A DNA stretch of 64,000 nucleotides. Source: Corynebacterium camporealensis. GTDB taxonomy: Bacteria > Actinomycetota > Actinomycetes > Mycobacteriales > Mycobacteriaceae. Shown here one piece after another: positions 1 through 7,931 of this stretch. Numbering within the stretch: position 1 is the first letter of the stretch; every line of letters starts with the position of its first letter. Position numbers and translations under genes: made by a program. A model generated the notes under the pieces. That model was not told the origin of the DNA, made no database searches, and saw only the letters and a list, made by a program, of their open reading frames with translations. The stretch spans positions 2,256,773-2,320,772 of the forward strand of contig NZ_CP011311.1 of assembly GCF_000980815.1 (NCBI RefSeq), read 5' to 3'.

Positions 1-542
1 GCAGCTTCCAGCGGCGACAGGCCAAAGAATTCGGCATCAAAGCTGGCGATGTCCTCTATATAACCGCCATCGGTGTTCTGCTGAGCGATCTTCTCGCTCA
101 TGGTGGGATCGCTGGCGTACTCGGACCAGCGGCCCATCGGCAGCGGGCCCGTACCGGAACGACCTTCCACCAGCATGTCCCAGAACTCATCGGCGTTTGC
201 GGCACCTGGGAAACGACCAGCCAGGCCAATCACAGCGATATCCGGACGCGGTCCCGCAGGTGAGGTGGGTACCTCAGCATCTGCTTCAGGTGCAGTGTTG
301 TGCTGGGCTGCACCGTTGATGAGGCGATCAGTCAGCAGTGCAATAGTTGGGTACTCGTAGGCGACAGTCGCCTCGAGCTTGACGCCGAGCAGGTCTTCCA
401 GTTCACCTGAAAGTACAACGGCGTCACGGGAAGACAAGCCGTAGTTTTCCAGCGGAGTCGTTTCAGTGATCTCCGCAGACGACAGGCCAGTGGTCTGGGC
501 TACCCAGTTCTTAAGCCAATCGCGTAGCTGCTCAGTGGTCAT
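1..542 (-). CDS. pks13: Pks13 mycolate condensing polyketide synthase, N-terminal part (runs off the window)
   Basis: Pks13 condenses the activated meromycolate with a carboxylated acyl chain to form the mycolic acid backbone in the cytoplasm. Only about the first 180 residues are present. They start with an acyl carrier domain, whose phosphopantetheine site lies in the motif NYGLSSRDAVVL at about residue 30. The beginning of the ketosynthase domain follows (IAVIGLAGRFPG, about residue 100). An N-terminal carrier domain before the ketosynthase is typical of Pks13. The ATG at 540-542 was chosen because the carrier domain begins directly after it. fadD32, which loads this enzyme, lies upstream on the same strand. 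The rest of the gene is outside the window. Confidence 0.95.
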   Translation of the reverse strand, partial: MTTEQLRDWLKNWVAQTTGLSSAEITETTPLENYGLSSRDAVVLSGELEDLLGVKLEATVAYEYPTIALLTDRLINGAAQHNTAPEADAEVPTSPAGPRPDIAVIGLAGRFPGAANADEFWDMLVEGRSGTGPLPMGRWSEYASDPTMSEKIAQQNTDGGYIEDIASFDAEFFGLSPLEA

Positions 543-710
543 AAAGTAAGGATTCCTTTGTTGGAGGATTATTTCTTCACAGGTGGAAGCGGCGCACCGT
601 CCTTAGGTCTAAAGGCCTAGGCACAGTAACGCGTGAACGAAACTTTTATCGTTTTATTGTGGCACTCTGTTAACACTGTTGCATAACCGACATGCCTCTG
701 GGATCGCCAA

Positions 711-734
711 TGCCCCGGCGCGCTGGCCGGGGCA
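711..734 (-). terminator. GC-rich hairpin between fadD32 and pks13
   Basis: Perfect 8-bp arms TGCCCCGG (711-718) and CCGGGGCA (727-734) enclose an 8-nt loop, 12 bases past the fadD32 stop. There is no T-run, so it may be a weak terminator or an mRNA-stabilising stem that sets the fadD32/pks13 ratio. The remaining roughly 170 bases up to pks13 hold no gene and probably contain the pks13 promoter. Confidence 0.5.
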
Positions 735-745
735 AAGATAGATCT

Positions 746-2596
746 TTAGTTGGCCAGGTAACGTTTCTTGGCCAAACGGCGAGCAATCTTCGCAGAAGAA
801 GTACGCACAATTTCGTGCGGTGCCTTCCACACAATTTCAGACGGGGTAATGCCGTGGTGCTTGGAGACTGCCGCGCGAATAGCTTCGGTGGCAGCGGCAT
901 CGCCATCTTCGCTGGTATTATCGGCGCGCTCAACCAGCAGGACAAGATCCTCGGTACGGTCGCCTTCCACGGAGAACGCCGCGATGGAGTCCGGGCGGAC
1001 GTGATCGGAGGCGGCCTGCACGGTGCCCTCGATGTCCTGCGGGTAGTGGTTGCGGCCGGCAATCACAATCAGATCCTTGAGGCGGCCAGTGATGTAAAGC
1101 TGGTTGTCGATGATGGTCGCCAGGTCACCGGTAGCCATCCAGTAGTCATCTTCCGGGGCCTTCGGCACGCGGGTATTCTCCAGGCGCTCACCCAAAGTGT
1201 TGCGGAAGGTGGCCTGAGTTTCTTCTGGACGGTCCAGGTAACCAGAAGCCATGTTGGCACCGTGCACCCAGATTTCACCGATGCGGCCGTCTTCTACCTC
1301 AGCGCGGGTCTCTGGGTCGACGATGGTCAGCTGCTGTGCAAGCACGGTCTGACCGTTGGACGCGAAAGCAACGCTGCTATCGGACTTCTCCACGATGGTG
1401 GCCTTGCCCTCTGCCAGGTCCTCGCGGTCGAAGTGCTTGATGAGCGGACGCTCTTCGGTCTGCGGGGTGGAGACAATAAGCGATGCCTCCGCCAGGCCAT
1501 AAGACGGGCGCAGTGCAGACGGGTTCAAGCCGTACTCGGTGAAGGTATCCAAGAAAGCATTCACAGCGGTCTCGGTGACCGGCTCGGAACCAATGATAAG
1601 CCCCTCGACGTTGGAGAGGTCGAGTTCTTCGCCTTCTGCCGGGCGGCCGTAGCGGGCAGCCAGCTCGAGTGCGAAGTTCGGGACCACGCCGTAAGTGCCG
1701 GCGAGTTTCTCATCGCCGTCGCGGCGCTTAATCTGGTCGATCCAGCGCTTCGGGTGCTGGACGAAGTCGCGCGGAGTCATCAGTTCCAGGTCAATGCCCA
1801 GTAGGGTCACGAAAGCCACCAGGATGATACCCATGTCGTGGTGCATCGGCAGCCAGGAGACCACGCGCGGTGGGGTCTTGATCTGTACACCAACGAAAAT
1901 CTGCAACACGTTGGTGAGCATTGAGCGGTTGGTCAGTGCCACGCCTGCCGGGGTGCGGGTGGAACCAGAGGTGTACTGCAGGAAGGCCGGCCAATCCAGC
2001 GGTGGCTGGGTGGCGTTGCGTGCCAGGGCCTGGCCTTCTGGGGTCTCCAATGGGTTGACCCAGGACTCGGCGAGGCTGTCCGGCAGGGCGTCGACAGACA
2101 GGATGCGCGGACGCTCGCGGGCCGGCAGGTCCTTGAAATAGGAGCGCACTGCACCAGCAGAAATCTTGTTGGTCAGCACGACAGGTGGGTTGGCATCGCC
2201 AAAGACGGCGCGCAGGTGTTCGCTGTGGCCCGGCTCGTTCGGATCATAGAGCGGAATCGGGGTCATGCCTGCGTACAGGGCACCGACGAAGCCGAAGATG
2301 TATTCCGGGGAGTTACCTGCGAGAATAGCCACGCGGTCGCCGACCTTGGCCACCTGCTGCAGTCGAGCAGCGACGACCTTGATGCGGGTATTGACTTCTT
2401 TGCGGGTCAGATCACGCGGGACACCGTTGCGGTCCTCGCTGTAGACCCATTGGCGCAGCACCGGTCGATCCGGAATGCCGGCCTGCTGCTCCAGCTGGTA
2501 GAAGTGCTCTCCCAATCCTGCGAGCGTCAGGTGCGGCGGCAACGTGACGTTGCCTTCCTTGTCAATAAAATTACCGATCAGCGCTGCCAGATCCAT
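746..2596 (-). CDS. fadD32: FadD32 long-chain fatty acyl-AMP ligase
   Basis: FadD32 activates the meromycolic acid as an acyl-adenylate and transfers it to the N-terminal carrier domain of Pks13. The 616-residue length fits the fatty-acyl-AMP-ligase (FAAL) subfamily. The P-loop motif YTSGSTRTPAGV is at residues 208-219. A later adenylation motif (YWMATGDLA, followed by a GRLKDLIVIAGRN-type hinge) lies near residues 490-525. The gene is directly upstream of pks13 in the standard order for mycolate producers. The ATG start is followed by a normal FAAL N-terminus. In front of it is an inverted repeat, TTAACTttAGTTAA, at 2606-2619, which may affect expression. Confidence 0.96.
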   Translation of the reverse strand: MDLAALIGNFIDKEGNVTLPPHLTLAGLGEHFYQLEQQAGIPDRPVLRQWVYSEDRNGVPRDLTRKEVNTRIKVVAARLQQVAKVGDRVAILAGNSPEYIFGFVGALYAGMTPIPLYDPNEPGHSEHLRAVFGDANPPVVLTNKISAGAVRSYFKDLPARERPRILSVDALPDSLAESWVNPLETPEGQALARNATQPPLDWPAFLQYTSGSTRTPAGVALTNRSMLTNVLQIFVGVQIKTPPRVVSWLPMHHDMGIILVAFVTLLGIDLELMTPRDFVQHPKRWIDQIKRRDGDEKLAGTYGVVPNFALELAARYGRPAEGEELDLSNVEGLIIGSEPVTETAVNAFLDTFTEYGLNPSALRPSYGLAEASLIVSTPQTEERPLIKHFDREDLAEGKATIVEKSDSSVAFASNGQTVLAQQLTIVDPETRAEVEDGRIGEIWVHGANMASGYLDRPEETQATFRNTLGERLENTRVPKAPEDDYWMATGDLATIIDNQLYITGRLKDLIVIAGRNHYPQDIEGTVQAASDHVRPDSIAAFSVEGDRTEDLVLLVERADNTSEDGDAAATEAIRAAVSKHHGITPSEIVWKAPHEIVRTSSAKIARRLAKKRYLAN

Positions 2597-2695
2597 CGAA
2601 GCTCCTTAACTTTAGTTAACTTTTGTTACTCAAAATATCAAAAGGAGTGTGGCATTCGTTACGCCTCACCCAAATTTCTTATGCTCTGTGACGCT

Positions 2696-3622
2696 TTAGG
2701 CCGCAGCCGCATCAATCGTCTGCTTGGCCCAGTCTATAACCCACAAGTTTGTAGTGGTGCCATCAAAGACAGAATCGTTATACGCATACATCGCGTGCAC
2801 ACCGTTGGCCTCGATAAGATCCATGGCACGCTCTAGGCCATTAACGATGCCGCGCGGGGCATCACAGATGGCATCGTTTGGCGCACAGATTTCGTAGGTA
2901 CGGTCGGCCAATTCACCGAATCCAAACTCGCGCTCACCGCGCATGGAGGCACCCGGTACGACTGCTTGGATCAGCCCCTCGACAGGCTGCAAAGCAATTT
3001 CTGCACCAATGCCGTCGACCTCGGCACCAGGGTTGATACCCACGCCTGGCTGACGACGACCGTCGGCAATGATGGCTACGCCGGCAACGGCATCGGCAGG
3101 CACGACGCCCTGACCGCCGCCAATGCGGTCAGCAACGTCACCGACGATGACCGCACCCTGGGAAAAGCCCGACAGAATGAACTTAGTCATCGGGCAGTTG
3201 TCATGCATGTAGCTCAACTCCTCCTCCAGGCGGGCAGTGCCCTCCTCGCGGGAGTCGTCGTAGCTCATCTCATGTTGGGCGTTGAGGTTTTTAAACTGCG
3301 CCGTGTACGGCAGGGTCCACACCTTGAGCTGATCTTCCGGGTAAGCCTCGCGCAGCGGGTTCGTAATAGACAGCATGAACGAGCGCGGGTTGGCTTGGGG
3401 ATTTTCCGGATCATCATCCTTGGCGGACTCCCACGTACCAGGCGCGGAGATAAACTCCACCGCCGGGCACCATTCCGGTTGCGCTGGTCCAATGGGGCCG
3501 GGTTCGTCAGTCGGTTGCTCCGCCTGATCGGAGGTGCGCTGGTTGTTTAAAAACTCCACTGCACCTGCGCCAATAACGCCGATGAGGACCACAACAGCCA
3601 GAATGGTGAGAAATTTACGCAT
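2696..3622 (-). CDS. elrF: ElrF/Rv3802c-like secreted cutinase-family lipase
   Basis: This envelope lipase belongs to the cutinase superfamily. The mycobacterial orthologue Rv3802c is an essential phospholipase/thioesterase, and the C. glutamicum orthologue (ElrF) links heat stress to mycolate content. An N-terminal membrane anchor or uncleaved signal covers about residues 5-24. The nucleophile motif GFSQGA places Ser154. Candidate Asp and His residues lie in NDAICDAPRG and in GVHAMYAYND near the C-terminus. The 308-residue length is usual for the family. It sits in its conserved place between fadD32 and the mycolyltransferase genes. The symbol is assigned by synteny and motif only. Confidence 0.85.
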   Translation of the reverse strand: MRKFLTILAVVVLIGVIGAGAVEFLNNQRTSDQAEQPTDEPGPIGPAQPEWCPAVEFISAPGTWESAKDDDPENPQANPRSFMLSITNPLREAYPEDQLKVWTLPYTAQFKNLNAQHEMSYDDSREEGTARLEEELSYMHDNCPMTKFILSGFSQGAVIVGDVADRIGGGQGVVPADAVAGVAIIADGRRQPGVGINPGAEVDGIGAEIALQPVEGLIQAVVPGASMRGEREFGFGELADRTYEICAPNDAICDAPRGIVNGLERAMDLIEANGVHAMYAYNDSVFDGTTTNLWVIDWAKQTIDAAAA

Positions 3623-3666
3623 GAATATGTTTTACCTTGTGCGACAGCCAATTGACTGCGTGCGAA

Positions 3667-4155
3667 CTAGCAATACGCTGTGCGTGCTTGGTCCTCGAGA
3701 AGTCCAGTGAGCTCCTCGAAAGGCATGTCCGTGCGGCCCTGCTCAATGAGCTGGCCAGCTACTGCCTGCACGGTGACATTGGACTCACTTTCGCACGAAC
3801 CTTGTGCAGCGCTGATGACCTGATCTTCGACACCGTCGGTATCGAGTCCGGCATCAGACAACGCGCCTAAGAACTTTGCATCCGGAGTATCGGTTTCTTC
3901 CTCCGGCTCCGGGATAGCGGAGACCTCACGGGCCCCACGGTCCTGTGCGGCCTGCTCGGAGCCGCCTTCCGACGACTCAGAATCGGCTTCCGAGGAGGTC
4001 GACTCACTCGAGGATTCTTCCGTTGACGCTTCTGCTGATTCACGTTCCAGCGGTGCGACTGAGGTCGGTTCCTCGTTATCAACCGTTGCGGAACCGCACG
4101 CAGCCAACACCGTGGCAGCACCAGCTGCCAAGGCGCTGAGAATTACGCGGCGCAT
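3667..4155 (-). CDS. DUF732-type secreted lipoprotein
   Basis: This is a 162-residue lipoprotein of unknown function. The signal peptide ends in the lipobox LAAC, which makes Cys20 the lipidated residue. Residues 30-75 form a low-complexity Ser/Glu linker. The last 70 residues contain two conserved-looking cysteines (SCESE and a terminal Cys) in a segment that resembles DUF732, a small exported actinobacterial domain. The start codon lies one base past the cop1 stop codon, so the gene is co-transcribed and probably translationally coupled with the mycolyltransferase. This suggests a helper role in outer-envelope assembly, but nothing in the sequence shows a reaction. Confidence 0.75.
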   Translation of the reverse strand: MRRVILSALAAGAATVLAACGSATVDNEEPTSVAPLERESAEASTEESSSESTSSEADSESSEGGSEQAAQDRGAREVSAIPEPEEETDTPDAKFLGALSDAGLDTDGVEDQVISAAQGSCESESNVTVQAVAGQLIEQGRTDMPFEELTGLLEDQARTAYC

Positions 4156-4156
4156 A

Positions 4157-6100
4157 TTACCTTTCCTCTACTCGAATACGACCCATGACCTCGCTGATGC
4201 GGCCATTCTCGAATTCCTGAGTCAGACCACCAGCAGCGATTTCGGAGAAGTCCTTCGTCGGGAAGCCCAGCTTGCCAGACTCCCAACCACGCTTGCCCCA
4301 CTCGTTGTAGATGTTGCCCTTCATCACGTAGTGCGCACCGGTACGAGCCGACCAGTAGATGTAACCGTGCTCAAATTCCTGCATGCGGCCATTACGTGGG
4401 ACCGGACGCTCCTCAGCGACCGGGAAGCCCAGCGCGGACTTCGCACCGTCGAGCTCCTTGTACTTAGCGCCAATAGCGCCGTACACGGTGTAGTTGTTGT
4501 TGTCCGGGTTGCGGGTAATCACACCACCCTGGAAGAACTGCTGCAGGCCGCGGCCCACGCTCTGCAGACTGGAAGTCGGGTACTTGAAGGTGCCCTGCTC
4601 CCATTTAGTTGCGCCCCACTTGCTCATAATGTCACGGGGGACCTCCCATGCACCGGTCTGCGGCGACCAGTAGATAGAGCCATTCTCGAAGTGGACGAAA
4701 CGACCCTTCCCATCCGGGGTGGTCAGCTCAGAGGTCTTCGGGAAACCCAGCCAGGAGCTCGGGCCACCGATTTCGGAGTAACGAGCGCCAATGCGGCCCC
4801 ACAGGGCGTGCGCGCCGGTATCCGGGGACCAGTACACAGCGCCGCCACGGAAGTCCTGTGCCTTACCATCTTCGGCGTCATACTCATTGTTCAGGCAGGT
4901 ACCCAGGTCCTTGTACTTCGCTGCCTCAGCCTTGATAGCACCGATCGGGGTGCATTCTGCACCGCGGTCTTCCTTCGCAATGTCAAGGGAGTCAGCGATG
5001 TCAGACCAGGCCTGGTTCATTTCGAACTGCCAGTACTCCCAGGAGTGCACGCCGGAAGGACGGAACTTAGCAATCGGCTTCACGCCTGCACGGTCAGCGT
5101 ACTTCAGGAAGGTCTGGGTGGACATACGGGAGATGACCTCCAGGCCCATGCCGGCCAGGTTAGCCGGACCCTTAGCCACGGACTCGGGGTCGCCGAAGTC
5201 ATCCTTACCGGAACCAGAGGAGACGTAGACCGTCATGTCCTTGAGGTTCTCAATACCCAGCTTCGGGTCGTGGTCGATCCAATTCTGGGAACCAATCGGG
5301 CCCCACATGTTGGTCGAGCGGTATCCACCGGCATCCAGCTGTGCAGCCTGGATGGCCTGCGGCATGCCCTGAGTGGTGGTGTCCAAGTAACCGGAGAAGG
5401 AACCCACGAAGTCAAACAGTTGCGGGTTGCGCTCAGCCAGGTTGATAGCAGCGGTACCGCCCATGGAAATACCAGTCAGTGCACGCTTCTGATTGGAGCG
5501 GAACTGCTTGTCCAAAATCGGGATGAGCTCCTTGGTCAGGAAGGTCTCCCACTTGTAGTGCTTGCCCTGGTCTGGCTTTTCCCAGTCAGCGTAGAAGGAA
5601 GACTCGCCGCCGACCGGCATAATCAGGTTGACGTTACGGTCAGCGTACTGGTCCTCGATGTTGGTCTCGATGGTCCAGCCGGACTCGTCGTCACGTGCGC
5701 GCAGGCCATCCAGTGCCCAGACCTCCGGGAAGGTCTTGTCCGGGTTGGCGTACCAGTCACGGGCCAGCTGAATCTGGACCTTCATGTCCTCGTTCGGCAT
5801 CGCTGCGGACTGGATATAGACCATCAGGTTGCGATTGGTCAGGTATTCCACACGCTTGATGTCGACGCCCTCGGGCAAGCCTTCAACGTCCGGGTACTCA
5901 GTGTTAATCGGAGTACGCTTCGGCGGATCCTGCGGTGCGATTGCATCCGACAGGCTCGAGTTGGAGCTCAAATCACCTAGGGACGACTGTGCGGCCGCGC
6001 TCGGCAGCAAGGCCAAGCCCACGGCAACGGCGGTTGGAAGTGCGGCAACGGTCAGGCCCTTACGAGCCCGCTGGGAACGTAGAGACGCATTTTTAGGCAT
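4157..6100 (-). CDS. cop1: Mycolyltransferase with C-terminal LGFP repeats (Cop1/PS1 type)
   Basis: This secreted mycolyltransferase of the antigen 85/PS1 family transfers mycolates onto trehalose monomycolate and arabinogalactan. The ATG at 6100 is preferred over the longer frame because AAGGACT lies 7 bases upstream and a signal peptide (about residues 1-38) follows at once. The esterase domain has the nucleophile motif GISMGGTAA with Ser212, and a likely catalytic His in GVHSWEYW. The C-terminal third holds several LGFP repeats (cores WLGFP, ALGFP, KLGFP), which bind the cell wall. This two-part layout is typical of corynebacterial Cop1/PS1; the 646-residue length fits. Confidence 0.93.
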   Translation of the reverse strand: MPKNASLRSQRARKGLTVAALPTAVAVGLALLPSAAAQSSLGDLSSNSSLSDAIAPQDPPKRTPINTEYPDVEGLPEGVDIKRVEYLTNRNLMVYIQSAAMPNEDMKVQIQLARDWYANPDKTFPEVWALDGLRARDDESGWTIETNIEDQYADRNVNLIMPVGGESSFYADWEKPDQGKHYKWETFLTKELIPILDKQFRSNQKRALTGISMGGTAAINLAERNPQLFDFVGSFSGYLDTTTQGMPQAIQAAQLDAGGYRSTNMWGPIGSQNWIDHDPKLGIENLKDMTVYVSSGSGKDDFGDPESVAKGPANLAGMGLEVISRMSTQTFLKYADRAGVKPIAKFRPSGVHSWEYWQFEMNQAWSDIADSLDIAKEDRGAECTPIGAIKAEAAKYKDLGTCLNNEYDAEDGKAQDFRGGAVYWSPDTGAHALWGRIGARYSEIGGPSSWLGFPKTSELTTPDGKGRFVHFENGSIYWSPQTGAWEVPRDIMSKWGATKWEQGTFKYPTSSLQSVGRGLQQFFQGGVITRNPDNNNYTVYGAIGAKYKELDGAKSALGFPVAEERPVPRNGRMQEFEHGYIYWSARTGAHYVMKGNIYNEWGKRGWESGKLGFPTKDFSEIAAGGLTQEFENGRISEVMGRIRVEER

Positions 6101-6193
6101 GGATGAGTCCTTGTAGGTATGTCGAGGAGGCATCTCACGTTCCGAAGGTTCCCCTCCTCCGGACACCAGGATGCGGTGGCTGTCTATTGTGCG

Positions 6194-6216
6194 CTCAAGT
6201 TTAAGTTCAACTTGAG
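6194..6216. terminator. Inverted repeat between pdxT and cop1
   Basis: Arms CTCAAGTT (6194-6201) and AACTTGAG (6209-6216) flank a 7-nt loop in the 156-bp gap. It lies 40 bases past the pdxT stop and could end the pdxST transcript, or could be an operator in front of cop1. There is no T-run. Confidence 0.35.
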
Positions 6217-6256
6217 GGTTTGGACAGGCGACACGCCTAAGCTCACATACTTTGCC

Positions 6257-6961
6257 CTAGCTACATTCCTGCAACCACGCCGCATGCACTCTCTCATCAC
6301 CGTTTTCTTCCGGATGAAAGCTCAGCGCCCACACATTGTCTTGCCTCACACCGACGGTGAACGTGTCCTCACCGTCCACATCACCGAGACCGCCACCAGC
6401 AACCCGTGCGATCACGTCGACACCCTCACCAACTCGCGTGACTATAGGCGCCCGGATAAACGACGCCTCCACGGTAAAAGGAACTTCCACCGCGGCAGAA
6501 ACGTCACCTGGGAGGTCAATAGGAACGGTTCGTTCTGTGGAAAAGCGCTGGTTGCCAAAGGCATTACGACGCACCGTCGCATCCAGAATGCCGAGGGTCT
6601 GTTGCCCCGGCGCGGGATTCTCTATTTCCTTAGCGGAATAGATGAGACCTGCGCAGGTAGCCAGGACCGGCAGCCCTTTTCTCTCTGGCCTTTCGGTCCT
6701 TGTCTGGCTTCTCTCCCCTTTGTCTTTCTCACTCTGCACTGGGAGGATAGCCCGGTACAGCGGTTCGGCTAAGCCAAGAGTGCGGGCAAGCTTGTCGATG
6801 GTGCTTGATTCCCCGCCCGGCAGCACAATCCCGTCGAGGCCCTCTAAGTCACCGGGTAAGCGCACCCGGCGCACGGTGGCGCCGAGAGATTCGAGGATGG
6901 TGGCGTGTTCTTCCACGCCACCTTGCAGGGAGAGGATGCCAATCAGTGGTGAACCCACCAC
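6257..6961 (-). CDS. pdxT: PdxT glutaminase subunit of PLP synthase, with an insertion
   Basis: PdxT releases ammonia from glutamine and feeds it to PdxS for pyridoxal 5'-phosphate synthesis. The glutaminase triad is visible: Cys103 in ATCAGLI, and His216 and Glu218 in SFHPE. Further family motifs are LQGGVEEH and LPGGESSTIDKL. The protein is 234 residues, against roughly 190-200 usually. The excess is a charged segment at about residues 74-95 (rich in Lys, Arg, Glu) just before the nucleophile strand. The GTG start overlaps the pdxS stop by one base (TAGTG), so the two subunits are translationally coupled. Confidence 0.93.
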   Translation of the reverse strand: MVGSPLIGILSLQGGVEEHATILESLGATVRRVRLPGDLEGLDGIVLPGGESSTIDKLARTLGLAEPLYRAILPVQSEKDKGERSQTRTERPERKGLPVLATCAGLIYSAKEIENPAPGQQTLGILDATVRRNAFGNQRFSTERTVPIDLPGDVSAAVEVPFTVEASFIRAPIVTRVGEGVDVIARVAGGGLGDVDGEDTFTVGVRQDNVWALSFHPEENGDERVHAAWLQECS

Positions 6962-7851
6962 TACCAGCCACGCTCAGCAAGACGATGCGGAGCAGGCACA
7001 TCAGCGACATTGATACCCACCATGGCCTCGCCCAGGCCACGGCTGATGCGGGCCAGTTCAGCTGGCTGGTCGTAGAGGGTGGCGGCCTGCACAATGGCGG
7101 CGGCACGCTTGGCTGGTTCCCCGGATTTGAAAATGCCGGAGCCCACAAAGACACCTTCGGCGCCCATCTGACGGACCAAGGCGGCATCGGCAGGCGTTGC
7201 CACACCACCGGCAACGAACAGGACCACTGGCAGCTTGCCGGTCTCAGCGACTTCCGCCACCAAGTCATAAGGTGCCTGCAGTTCCTTCGCTGCGACGTAG
7301 AGCTCATCTTTGTCGAGGTTTCGCAAACGCGCGATCTCGCTGCGAATGGTGCGCAGGTGCTTGACGGCTTCCGAGACATCGCCGGTACCGGCTTCGCCCT
7401 TGGAACGAATCATGGCGGCACCCTCAGTAATGCGGCGCAGGGCCTCGCCTAAGTTGGTCGCACCACAGACGAAAGGAACCTCAAAGTCCCACTTGTTGAT
7501 GTGGTTGACGTAGTCGGCCGGGGAGAGCACCTCCGACTCGTCGATAAAGTCGACGCCGAGTTCGGCCAAGATCTGTGCTTCGACGAAGTGGCCGATGCGG
7601 GACTTCGCCATCACCGGAATGGACACCGCATCCACGATGCCTTCGATGAGGTCCGGGTCGGACATGCGGGCCACACCACCTTGGGCGCGGATATCGGCAG
7701 GCACCCTTTCCAGTGCCATGACGGCAGCCGCACCGGCATCTTCTGCAATGCGGGCTTGTTCGGGAGTAACGACGTCCATGATGACGCCGCCTTTGAGCAT
7801 GTCTGCGAGTCCGCGCTTCACGCGGGTGGTTCCAATCTTGTTGTCAGTCAT
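6961..7851 (-). CDS. pdxS: PdxS synthase subunit of PLP synthase
   Basis: PdxS condenses ribose 5-phosphate, glyceraldehyde 3-phosphate and ammonia from PdxT into pyridoxal 5'-phosphate. The 296-residue protein has the family motifs [18 protein letters not shown] near the N-terminus, [10 protein letters not shown] (catalytic lysine) and [14 protein letters not shown] (phosphate-binding loop). The ATG at 7851 is chosen because the family starts at this point; an in-frame extension to 7887 would add unrelated residues. The gene is divergent from pdxR, which is expected to activate it. Confidence 0.97.
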   Translation of the reverse strand: MTDNKIGTTRVKRGLADMLKGGVIMDVVTPEQARIAEDAGAAAVMALERVPADIRAQGGVARMSDPDLIEGIVDAVSIPVMAKSRIGHFVEAQILAELGVDFIDESEVLSPADYVNHINKWDFEVPFVCGATNLGEALRRITEGAAMIRSKGEAGTGDVSEAVKHLRTIRSEIARLRNLDKDELYVAAKELQAPYDLVAEVAETGKLPVVLFVAGGVATPADAALVRQMGAEGVFVGSGIFKSGEPAKRAAAIVQAATLYDQPAELARISRGLGEAMVGINVADVPAPHRLAERGW

Positions 7852-7871
7852 GCGAGATATCTTGAACCGAC

Positions 7872-7920
7872 AAATGGACCAAGACAAGAGCCATTTCTAC
7901 GCGATACGATTAGACCACTT
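7872..7920. promoter_or_regulatory. Candidate PdxR binding sites in the pdxS/pdxR gap
   Basis: The 80-bp divergent gap holds AAATGGACCA at 7872-7881 (plus strand) and AAGTGGTCTA on the minus strand at 7911-7920. From memory, the C. glutamicum PdxR motif is close to AAAGTGGW(T)CTA, which both sites resemble. A further inverted repeat pairs AAATGG (7872-7877) with CCATTT (7891-7896). The position is right for activation of pdxST and self-control of pdxR. Confidence 0.55.
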
Positions 7921-7931
7921 ATGATGAGCGC

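Noticed and set aside
692..1804. Long plus-strand frame opposite fadD32
   Set aside because: It is the antisense shadow of a well-supported GC-rich gene and its translation resembles no protein family.
4112..5980. A 622-codon plus-strand frame opposite cop1
   Set aside because: cop1 has catalytic motifs, a signal peptide and a ribosome site; the opposite frame has none.
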